Source: CAZJWR01 sp964549765
GTDB taxonomy: Bacteria; Zixibacteria; MSB-5A5; GN15; JAAZOE01
NCBI GenBank assembly: GCA_964549765.1
Contig: CAZJWR010000072.1
Span: 1 to 17,110 of the forward strand
DNA: 17,110 nucleotides
Reading direction: 5' to 3'
The notes under the pieces are model-generated. The model was not told the origin of the DNA. It saw nothing but the letters and a program-made list of their open reading frames with translations, and did not search any database. The translations under genes and the position numbers were made by a program. Shown here piece by piece: positions 7,722 to 13,486 of the stretch; within the stretch, counting starts at the first letter, position 1, and every line of letters starts with the position of its first letter.

Positions 7722-9158
7722 ATGGCCAGGGAAAAAAAGAAAAGCAAGCGCGTTTCCCCGGAATTGCTGAAAGGATTCCGCGATTATCCGCCGTCTGAGG
7801 AAATCGCCCGGCAGAAGCTGGTGGCGGTTTTCCGCGAGGTGTTCGAATCGTTCGGCTTTTCGCCGCTCCAGACCCCGGCGCTGGAACGGGTCGAGGTGCT
7901 CAAAGGTTCCGGCTACGGTAGCGATAACCTTGAGACGATCTTCAGCTTCACCGGGCCGGAAAAGGTTGATATGGCCCTGCGCTTCGAAATGACCGCGTCC
8001 CTGGCGCGGTACGTGGCGGGTAACCCGGAATTGCCCCTGCCGTTTCGGCGCTATCAGGTCGGGCCGGTGTGGCGGGTCGATAAACCCGGTCCCGGACGAT
8101 TCCGTGAATTCACCCAGTTCGATATCGATTCGGTCGGCACGTCGTCGATGCTGGCCGACGCCGAAATCATGGCCGCCATCGCGCAGTCATTCGAACGCCT
8201 TGGCCTGCCGAAGTATCGCATCCGCTATTCCAACCGGAGACTGCTTAACGGGCTGGCCGAATACGCCGGAATTTCCGACGATCAGGCACCGGAAGTGTTC
8301 CGTGTGATCGATAAGCTGGAAAAGCAGGGGATGGAGGCGGTCAAACTGGAGCTGGGTCCCGGCCGGGTCGATCAATCGGGGGACAAGATCCCGGGACTCA
8401 AACTTCCGGATCAACAGATTGATATCCTCGAAAAATACCTGACGCTTCAGGCCGATCCGTCCATCGATGGTTTGAAGGCCGCTGCTGATATGCTAGCCGG
8501 TGTCAAGGAAGCCGAAGCGGGAATCGACGAACTCCGGCAGATCGGTGATTATCTATCAAATTTCGGAGTGCCGCCCGATAAGGCGCGGGTCGATCTAACC
8601 ATTGTCCGCGGCTTGGGGTACTATACCGGGCCGGTGTTCGAAACATATCTCGATGATATCCCCGAGGTGGGGTCGGTTTTCGCCGGTGGACGTTATGACG
8701 GTTTAGTCGAACGTTTCCTGGGCCGATCCATCCCGGCGACGGGTGCCGCGGCGGGAATCGATCGACTCCTCGCGGCGATGATGTCGCGCAATTTGATCGC
8801 GCCGGACACAACAATTTCGCAGGTGATAGTCACCGTCATGGATCGCGAGCGCTTGCCGGACTATATCAAAATCCTCAATGAAATCAGATCGAACGGCATC
8901 CGGGCGGAAGTGTTTTTGGGGGAGACCAAGAACCTCACCAAACAGTTGAAATATGCCGACAAAGTCGGTATTCCCGTTGCGGTTATCCTCGGCTCAGACG
9001 AATTCGAAAAAGGCCAGGTCACGGTCAAGAATCTTGTCGCCGGACGAGTCCAGGCGAAGGAAGTCGGCGACCGTGAAGAATGGCTCAAGGCCGAAAACAT
9101 CCAGGAAACCATCCCCCGCGCCGATCTGCTCCCCCACATCCGCACCCTGCTAAAGTAG
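7722..9158 (+). CDS. hisS: Histidyl-tRNA synthetase (HisRS), resembling the alphaproteobacterial type
   Basis: This 478-residue class II aminoacyl-tRNA synthetase charges tRNA-His with histidine in the cytoplasm. Motif 1 lies in 'SPLQTPALERVEVL' (47-60). Motif 2 covers 118-139 with 'PGPGRFREFTQFDIDSVG'. The histidine-binding 'RGLGYYTGPVFE' is at 296-307, 'GGRYDGL' at 322-328, and motif 3 'GAAAGIDRL' at 341-349. The C-terminal anticodon-binding domain spans about 367-478 ('KNLTKQLKYADKVGIPVAVI'). A helical insertion domain occupies about 165-290. At 478 residues it is longer than the usual bacterial HisRS (about 420). The motif-2 loop differs from E. coli: where I recall ERPQKGRYRQF, this has DKPGPGRFREF, so the Gln that contacts the -1:73 pair is Gly 123. 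This fits the unusual tRNA-His beside it. The ATG has only a weak ribosome site (GGTG). Confidence 0.95.
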   Translation: MAREKKKSKRVSPELLKGFRDYPPSEEIARQKLVAVFREVFESFGFSPLQTPALERVEVLKGSGYGSDNLETIFSFTGPEKVDMALRFEMTASLARYVAGNPELPLPFRRYQVGPVWRVDKPGPGRFREFTQFDIDSVGTSSMLADAEIMAAIAQSFERLGLPKYRIRYSNRRLLNGLAEYAGISDDQAPEVFRVIDKLEKQGMEAVKLELGPGRVDQSGDKIPGLKLPDQQIDILEKYLTLQADPSIDGLKAAADMLAGVKEAEAGIDELRQIGDYLSNFGVPPDKARVDLTIVRGLGYYTGPVFETYLDDIPEVGSVFAGGRYDGLVERFLGRSIPATGAAAGIDRLLAAMMSRNLIAPDTTISQVIVTVMDRERLPDYIKILNEIRSNGIRAEVFLGETKNLTKQLKYADKVGIPVAVILGSDEFEKGQVTVKNLVAGRVQAKEVGDREEWLKAENIQETIPRADLLPHIRTLLK

Positions 9159-9200
9159 CCAAAAAATCAGCTTTGATTTATAAGTTGCCCTAAACGATAC

Positions 9201-9229
9201 TGTCACTCCCGCGAAGGCGGGAGTCCATG
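9201..9229 (+). repeat. Left inverted repeat of the GIY-YIG cassette (REP-like hairpin)
   Basis: The core ACTCCCGC-GAAG-GCGGGAGT (9205-9224) folds into an 8-bp perfect stem and is flanked by TGTC and CCATG. It belongs to the common 'TTCCCGCG..GCGGGAATCC' type of dispersed repeat. It sits 42 bases after hisS and could also act as a weak transcript end. Confidence 0.8.
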
Positions 9230-9242
9230 ATTGATTTGGCTG

Positions 9243-9527
9243 ATGACTTACTATGTTTACATAATGGCCAGCGGCAGGAACGCCACTCTCTACATCGGCA
9301 TGACAAACAACCTCGTACGACGCGCCGCCGAACACAGGAGCGGTGTCATTTCCGGGTTCACCAAAAAATACAGCGTCCACGATCTGGTCTATTACGAGCA
9401 GACCGATGAAGTTCTGTCGGCCATAGCCCGAGAGAAACAACTCAAGAAATGGAATAGACAGTGGAAAATTAGGCTGATTGAGCAAGAAAATCCCGAGTGG
9501 CAGGATAAGTATCGGGAAATAATCTAA
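9243..9527 (+). CDS. GIY-YIG nuclease domain protein
   Basis: This is a 94-residue single-domain member of the GIY-YIG superfamily (UPF0213/UvrC-N-like). Key elements are 'YVYIMAS' (4-10, the GIY strand), 'LYIGMTNNLVRR' (16-27, the YIG strand and the conserved Arg), 'EHRSG' (30-34), and 'AREKQLKKWNR' (62-72) with Glu 64 as the likely metal-binding catalytic acid. The C-terminal helix ends 'DKYREII'. A TTG at 9231 would add four residues, but ATG 9243 gives the standard N-terminus (MTYYVYI). No Shine-Dalgarno sequence is visible. All core catalytic residues seem intact. The family cuts DNA in repair, mobile-intron and restriction enzymes; the role of these small stand-alone forms is not established. 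The flanking inverted repeats suggest the gene travels with, or acts on, those repeats. Confidence 0.9.
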   Translation: MTYYVYIMASGRNATLYIGMTNNLVRRAAEHRSGVISGFTKKYSVHDLVYYEQTDEVLSAIAREKQLKKWNRQWKIRLIEQENPEWQDKYREII

Positions 9528-9556
9528 GATGGATTCCCGCCTGCGCGGGAATGACA
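9528..9556 (-). repeat. Right inverted repeat of the GIY-YIG cassette
   Basis: This is the reverse-complement partner of 9201-9229. The core ATTCCCGC-CTGC-GCGGGAAT (9533-9552) makes an 8-bp perfect stem. Where it differs from the left repeat within the stem (C-G there, T-A here), both sides changed together and pairing is kept. The other differences fall in the loop and at the outermost base. Confidence 0.8.
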
Positions 9557-9638
9557 TGTTTCAGTCTTCGGTGCCGGAAGGTCTATTTATTGTCTTCCCT
9601 TCATTTCTCTCAAATGGCTCATCTGAACAAATTGGTAT

Positions 9639-9662
9639 TGATATAATATTCGAATCGAATAT
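9639..9662 (+). promoter_or_regulatory. Extended -10 promoter overlapping a 17-bp palindrome (possible operator)
   Basis: TGA-TATAAT (9639-9647) is an extended -10 promoter element. Directly over its end lies a perfect palindrome, ATATTCGA-A-TCGAATAT (9646-9662). A transcription start near 9654 would fall in the palindrome centre. A repressor bound there would block the promoter of the downstream two-gene unit. No -35 box is evident, as is usual for extended -10 promoters. The rest of the gap (9557-9683) is AT-rich with nothing else recognisable. Confidence 0.45.
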
Positions 9663-9683
9663 ATTAAAATCGGAGGTAATTGA

Positions 9684-9770
9684 ATGCACTCAGGCGTCGG
9701 CAACAGCTCAACCCTATCAATAGATAAAGACCGGAAAATAATCCTATATTGGGCGGGCAGTGAGAAATGA
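9684..9770 (+). CDS. Small ORF (28 aa), translationally coupled to the next gene
   Basis: An ATG at 9684 is preceded by a strong Shine-Dalgarno, CGGAGG (9671-9676), seven bases upstream. It opens a 28-codon frame ending at TGA 9768-9770. That stop overlaps the ATG of the downstream membrane protein as ATGA, the classic translational coupling junction. The peptide is hydrophilic at the start (MHSGVGNSS) and basic/hydrophobic at the end (KIILYWAGSEK). No family is recognised. It may be a real small protein or a leader peptide that delivers ribosomes to the next gene, whose own ribosome site is poor. The ribosome site and coupling are direct observations; function is unknown. Confidence 0.5.
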   Translation: MHSGVGNSSTLSIDKDRKIILYWAGSEK

Positions 9771-10468
9771 GCAAAATTGCCACAAGCGATACATTGATCT
9801 ATAGGAGAACTCTTCTATTAACGAGTTCAGATATCTTTTGGCTAGGGGTCCTTCAATGGTACGCCACGAGCCATGGTTTGAAGCCTTTGGGTTTCCTGTC
9901 ACTCATGGTCTGTCTCTTATTGGCGTGGTTTCCGATAATGATATTCGCATTGTATTCGCTGTTTATCAAAATCTCCCGAGGTCCCGTTACACCGAAAATC
10001 GAATTCGCATCCGCATCCGGTGTAATATTTAGATTGACATTTGTCGTACTGAACATTCCGCTGGCTTACCTAATCGCGGCAGGAGGAATAATTGCGTTGA
10101 TGAGGGGTTATTTTTGGGGGGGCGTTGGAGTTCTTTTTGCGTCAGCACTGCTGACGTGGCTAATAATATATATATCGCGTTCTGCGCTACGCAGAATGCT
10201 TAATCCTGAGTACCTGCGGGCGGACTGGGATAAGGCCAAAGCTCTGGAGGTTTTCAAGGTGACTATTCTAATAGTGCTTGAGGCCATCCTTTGTTCCGCA
10301 CTCGGAGCCGTAGGAATATATTTCGCTTTCTGGCCGCATGAAATTCTAATAGCCAGTTTGTTTATCGCCTGCATGGTAATTATGTTATTGCATTTTCGGA
10401 GGACGACACAGCGGACGATCAAGGATCTTGGTTTTCCCTTAAAGGTCGAGATGCGTCGTTTCGAATAG
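9767..10468 (+). CDS. Unknown integral membrane protein
   Basis: The 233-residue protein has about five hydrophobic segments (roughly 41-67, 86-112, 115-137, 165-188, 191-211). A basic loop after the third ('SRSALRRMLNPEYLRADWDKAKALE') and a basic C-terminal tail ('HFRRTTQRTIKD...') suggest these face the cytoplasm. I recognise no family and no catalytic motif. Base and codon use is clearly more AT-rich than in hisS or the downstream ferredoxin gene, which suggests a different origin. Its ATG overlaps the stop of the 28-codon ORF and lacks a good ribosome site of its own (only GTGAG nearby), so its translation probably depends on that ORF. It lies in an accessory stretch with the GIY-YIG cassette. 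Confidence 0.7.
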   Translation: MSKIATSDTLIYRRTLLLTSSDIFWLGVLQWYATSHGLKPLGFLSLMVCLLLAWFPIMIFALYSLFIKISRGPVTPKIEFASASGVIFRLTFVVLNIPLAYLIAAGGIIALMRGYFWGGVGVLFASALLTWLIIYISRSALRRMLNPEYLRADWDKAKALEVFKVTILIVLEAILCSALGAVGIYFAFWPHEILIASLFIACMVIMLLHFRRTTQRTIKDLGFPLKVEMRRFE

Positions 10469-10515
10469 TCGTAACCGCGTAAACCAGCCGGCCCAACAAC
10501 GCCAATTTATTCATC

Positions 10516-10529
10516 TTGACCTAAGTCAA
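10516..10529. promoter_or_regulatory. CRP/FNR-family binding site
   Basis: TTGACCTAAGTCAA is a perfect TTGAC-N4-GTCAA palindrome, the half-site form used by FNR/DNR/HcpR-type regulators that sense oxygen, NO or redox state. Its centre (10522.5) lies 41.5 bases before position 10564. A -10-like TATCAT occurs at 10552-10557, exactly the class II activator arrangement. The next gene is an iron-sulfur electron-transfer protein, a usual target. The regulator itself is not in the window. Confidence 0.6.
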
Positions 10530-10586
10530 TTACACGCCACGTCCCTATAGGTATCATCTTTTCAAATGATATGCTTTCTCGCGAAT

Positions 10587-11684
10587 ATGACGGTGCTGAC
10601 CAAACGCCGCGTCGATAGAGCACTGCAGCGGCAGGGCAATCGCCGATTTAAACCGAGGAAACGATTCTCGACCCGACGGTTGCGCTTCTGGGCGCAGATG
10701 TTTGCCGCGATGATCACGCTCTGGATCGGCGTCGAATTCGTCCGATTCGTGCAGTATCTGGAATCCGGGGGGAACTCTGTCACGGCGCCGACTCGCCCGC
10801 CGGGCGTCGAGGCGTTCCTCCCGATTTCGGGGTTGATCTCGCTTCGAGATTGGTTCGTCACCGGCATGCTCAATTCCATCCATCCCGCCTCGATGATAAT
10901 CCTTCTGGTAATCATCCTGACAGCGTTTCTCTTCAAGAAAGGCTTCTGCGGTTGGGTCTGCCCGGTCGGATTTATTTCGGAAATGATCGGCAACATCGGT
11001 GACCGTATCGTCCGGTTGCTCGGCATCAATCGCCGTTTGAAATCGCCGCGTCTTCTCGATTATCCCCTGCGATCGCTAAAATATATCCTGCTTGGGTTTT
11101 TTGTCTACGCCGTCTTTTTCGCCATGTCGGCGACGGCCATCCAGCAATTCGTCGCATCGCCGTACAACAAGGTCGCCGACGTCAAAATGCTGGAATTTTT
11201 CGCCGATATAGATTCGTTCGCTCTCTGGACAATCGCCATCTTGTTCGTGCTGTCGATATTTATCCGCGGATTCTGGTGCCGTTACTTTTGCCCGTACGGA
11301 GCACTGTTGGGCCTGGTATCGCTGCTGGGTTCCGGAAAAGTCAGGCGGAATGCTGATAAATGTATCGATTGCGCCCGATGCGCCAAGGTTTGTCCGTCGT
11401 TCATCAAAGTCGATCAAATCACAAGCGTCGTTTCCGACGAATGTTCCGGTTGCCTTGATTGCGTCGACGTCTGTCCGGTCAACGGTGCGCTGGAAACGTA
11501 TATCGGCGGCAGTCGCCGGAGAATTTCCGCCAAAGTATGGGCAATTGCATTTATTGTCGTCTTCTGGGGAACCCTGTTCATTTTCAAAACCGCCGGCCCG
11601 TGGAAAAACTCAATCACGGCGCAGGAATATCAGTATCATATTGAAAAAATGAACGGGCCTGAGTATATTCACCCCGGAAGATAA
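10587..11684 (+). CDS. Membrane polyferredoxin, NapH/NosR-C-terminal-like 4Fe-4S protein
   Basis: The frame opens at ATG 10566, but a class II promoter predicted from the upstream site would start transcription at about 10564. ATG 10587 (residue 8 of the long form) is therefore the more likely start, giving 365 residues. Numbering here is from 10566. About five membrane segments are seen (44-63, 109-123, 172-190, 218-235, 323-341). Two NapH/NosR-type CxxxCP motifs follow membrane helices: FCGWVCPVG (C128, C132) and FWCRYFCPYG (C238, C242). Two ferredoxin clusters follow: C266-x2-C269-x2-C272-x3-C276 and C293-x2-C296-x2-C299-x3-C303. Such proteins pass electrons from the quinol pool to periplasmic or membrane reductases. 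The partner is not in view. CcoG is less likely, as the length and second CxxxC fit NapH/NosR better. Confidence 0.8.
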   Translation: MTVLTKRRVDRALQRQGNRRFKPRKRFSTRRLRFWAQMFAAMITLWIGVEFVRFVQYLESGGNSVTAPTRPPGVEAFLPISGLISLRDWFVTGMLNSIHPASMIILLVIILTAFLFKKGFCGWVCPVGFISEMIGNIGDRIVRLLGINRRLKSPRLLDYPLRSLKYILLGFFVYAVFFAMSATAIQQFVASPYNKVADVKMLEFFADIDSFALWTIAILFVLSIFIRGFWCRYFCPYGALLGLVSLLGSGKVRRNADKCIDCARCAKVCPSFIKVDQITSVVSDECSGCLDCVDVCPVNGALETYIGGSRRRISAKVWAIAFIVVFWGTLFIFKTAGPWKNSITAQEYQYHIEKMNGPEYIHPGR

Positions 11685-11686
11685 CG

Positions 11687-12427
11687 ATGGCGGATTTTTC
11701 CAAAATAGCGTCGTTCTACGACCGCATGACCGGGTTCGATCATCGGTTAAAAAACGATTATGACGTCATCAAAGGGCTGGTCGAACGATTCCACGTCAAA
11801 AAGGCTCTCGACGCCGGCTGCGGCACCGGCATGCATACGATCATCCTTGCCAAGCTTGGCATCGACGTCACCGGCTTCGATATATCGCCGGAAATGCTCG
11901 ACAAAGCTCAGGAAAACGCCGAACGCGAAAAGGTCGAGCCGGAACTTTACCGCGCCGAATTCGAATATCTTCCGGAAGAATGGCGCGGGGCCTATGATAC
12001 GCTCTTTTGCCTGGCGAATTCCATGGCCGGCGCCGAAACCAAACTGCGCCTGGTTCAGGCGTTGCAATCCTTCCGCCGGATATTGAAACCGAAAGGTACG
12101 GCAATAATCCAGCTTCTCAATATTCCCTGGTTCCGTGAATCGGGGCGGCGCATCATCCGGGTGTCCACTGACGGCCCGTACATTTTCATCCGTTTTCTCG
12201 ATTTTGTCGATTTTCTCACCCGGTTCAATGTCATGATTCTCGAACGCGACGGCGACAATTTTACCTCCTATATCGTTTCGGAGCCGATCCTCGCCATAGA
12301 CGCCGAATTGCTCACGAACTCGGCAACCGAAGCCGGCTTCTCAGGCGTGGAGCTATTCTCGGACCTGCATCTTTCGCGGGGATTCGAGAGCGATTGCGAC
12401 AATATTGTCGCCGTGCTGACCGTCTGA
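11687..12427 (+). CDS. Class I SAM-dependent methyltransferase
   Basis: The 246-residue protein has a Rossmann-type methyltransferase core. Motif I is 'ALDAGCGTGMHT' (40-51), which binds S-adenosylmethionine. The acidic ribose-binding strand end is 'VTGFDISPEML' (61-71). A motif-IV-like 'YDTLFCLANSM' lies at about 104-114 and a post-core 'FRRILKPKGTAIIQL' at about 128-143. The N-terminal 'FSKIASFYDRMTG' is common in UbiE/small-molecule methyltransferases. The substrate cannot be told. It begins two bases after the ferredoxin gene stop, so the two are almost certainly cotranscribed and would share the FNR-type control. The next gene is a nucleosidase-like protein 110 bases on, a family that can remove the S-adenosylhomocysteine made by methyltransferases. 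Confidence 0.85.
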   Translation: MADFSKIASFYDRMTGFDHRLKNDYDVIKGLVERFHVKKALDAGCGTGMHTIILAKLGIDVTGFDISPEMLDKAQENAEREKVEPELYRAEFEYLPEEWRGAYDTLFCLANSMAGAETKLRLVQALQSFRRILKPKGTAIIQLLNIPWFRESGRRIIRVSTDGPYIFIRFLDFVDFLTRFNVMILERDGDNFTSYIVSEPILAIDAELLTNSATEAGFSGVELFSDLHLSRGFESDCDNIVAVLTV

Positions 12428-12537
12428 TCCGTCGGGATTGCCCCGGTAATTTATTCCCCTTCACCGCCGATAAAAATAAAAAAGGTTTGTGCCGATGCCG
12501 GCTGAGGTGATCGGCGCCAATTTTCGGAGTGTAGATC

Positions 12538-13257
12538 ATGTTGGCGATATTGGGATCGCGGGACAAGGAAATACGGCAGCTCAAAGAGCGCATGAGTGCC
12601 GATCCTCAGCAGACATATGCCGGGATCGCCTATTATCCGGGCATGATTGACGGCGCCGCCGTTGTTCTCGCGGATATCGGCGCCGACATAATCCGCGCGG
12701 CGGCGGCAACCCAGATTGCGTTGGACCGATTCGGCGCCGGCGAAATCATTTCCATCGGGCTGGCCCAGCCGCTGGTGCCCTATCTGCAGGAGGGCGACCT
12801 GGTGATCGGAGAGCGGCTCTGGCAGTTCGATCCCGACTGCCTGGGCCGGATGGACGAAGCGACAGATTTATTCGATGACGAGTCAGTCATCTCTTCCGAC
12901 TACGGGCTGATCCGCCGCCTGGAAGAGGCCTACAAAGGTCTGTTTGCGGGGCAGTCGAGTCGGCCGCAATTGATTTCCGGCGCGATTGTCTCCGACGATC
13001 ATCGGACCTTCGGCAAAAAGACAATCGGTCTTCTCCATCGCCGCTTCGGCGCCGTCGCTCTCGATCGCACCGGGGCCGCGATGGCCGAGGTGTGCTGCAT
13101 GAACGATGTCTCCCTTATCGTCATGCGCACCGTCACGGAAATATCGGCTGAAACGAAAACGGGGGAAGGGATGCGGAAATTCGCTCCGCGGCCGGAATAT
13201 GCGGCGACCCTCATTCGCGAAATCCTTTCAGCCAAATCTCCGGTTCCCACCGTTTGA
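12538..13257 (+). CDS. MTA/SAH nucleosidase-like protein (phosphorylase superfamily) with altered active site
   Basis: The 239-residue protein matches the MtnN/Pfs fold (PF01048) over its whole length. It has 'ILGSRDKEIRQLKERM' (4-19; Glu 11 aligns with the family Glu 12), 'ISIGLAQPLVP' (71-81) in place of the usual G-x-A-G loop, 'GDLVIGERLWQFDPD' (86-100), 'GAIVSDDHRTF' (148-158), 'ALDRTGAAMAEVC' (174-186) and 'MRTVTEISA' (196-204). In MtnN the nucleoside is held by an E/D-M-E-G run and a catalytic Asp in 'R-x-x-S-D'. Here these are D-R-T-G and T-E, so the ribose-binding Glu is Thr 178 and the Asp is Glu 201. Function may be hydrolysis of a related nucleoside (futalosine-type or other) or lost. 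ATG 12538 has GGAG eight bases upstream. It may belong to the same unit as the methyltransferase. Confidence 0.75.
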   Translation: MLAILGSRDKEIRQLKERMSADPQQTYAGIAYYPGMIDGAAVVLADIGADIIRAAAATQIALDRFGAGEIISIGLAQPLVPYLQEGDLVIGERLWQFDPDCLGRMDEATDLFDDESVISSDYGLIRRLEEAYKGLFAGQSSRPQLISGAIVSDDHRTFGKKTIGLLHRRFGAVALDRTGAAMAEVCCMNDVSLIVMRTVTEISAETKTGEGMRKFAPRPEYAATLIREILSAKSPVPTV

Positions 13258-13441
13258 TCGCTGTGTTATGAGGAAATGGACCGCCGTTACCGCAATCTTT
13301 TCGCTTTATCCACGAGGGCCGTGTATTATATTATGCCGGCAATAATTACCGCCCGGTCATCTGGCAATTTGCCGAAGGTAACAGTGGGAACTCGACAGCC
13401 GGCCCACGTGTTTTAATGAGTGTGGAACTGGGAGCTGTTTT

Positions 13442-13459
13442 GTCCCGAATTACCGGGAC
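13442..13459 (+). other. Small hairpin in the leader of the M6 protease gene
   Basis: GTCCCG (13442-13447) pairs with CGGGAC (13454-13459), 27 bases before the ATG. In the 229-base gap (13258-13486) there is also a TATTAT (13324-13329) that could be a -10 element, without a clear -35. Whether the hairpin matters is unknown. Confidence 0.3.
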
Positions 13460-13486
13460 TATTGAGTATGATATCAGGGAGAACCG

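Larger units (their letters stand above)
9201..9556 (+). mobile_element. Compact GIY-YIG cassette bounded by inverted hairpin repeats
   Basis: Two 29-base repeats in inverted orientation (9201-9229 and 9528-9556) enclose one small GIY-YIG ORF, with almost no other sequence. The left repeat ends 13 bases before the ATG. The right repeat starts directly after the TAA stop. The repeats agree at 25 of 29 positions. No target-site duplication is obvious at the ends. I infer a mobile or formerly mobile unit of 356 bases; its mechanism is unknown. Confidence 0.55.

Noticed and set aside
9150..9557. 135-residue minus-strand frame beginning MSFPRRRESI
   Set aside because: The 'SFPRRRES' opening is the familiar translation of the dispersed hairpin repeat, and the frame runs antisense across the clear GIY-YIG gene.
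9529..9723. 64-residue plus-strand frame beginning MDSRLRGND
   Set aside because: It starts inside the right hairpin repeat ('SRLRGND' is its usual translation) and has no ribosome site; the 28-codon frame with GGAGG is the better candidate here.
13268..13345. Possible 25-codon ORF (ATG at 13268) between the nucleosidase and protease genes
   Set aside because: No ribosome site, no coupling and no recognisable peptide; likely chance.
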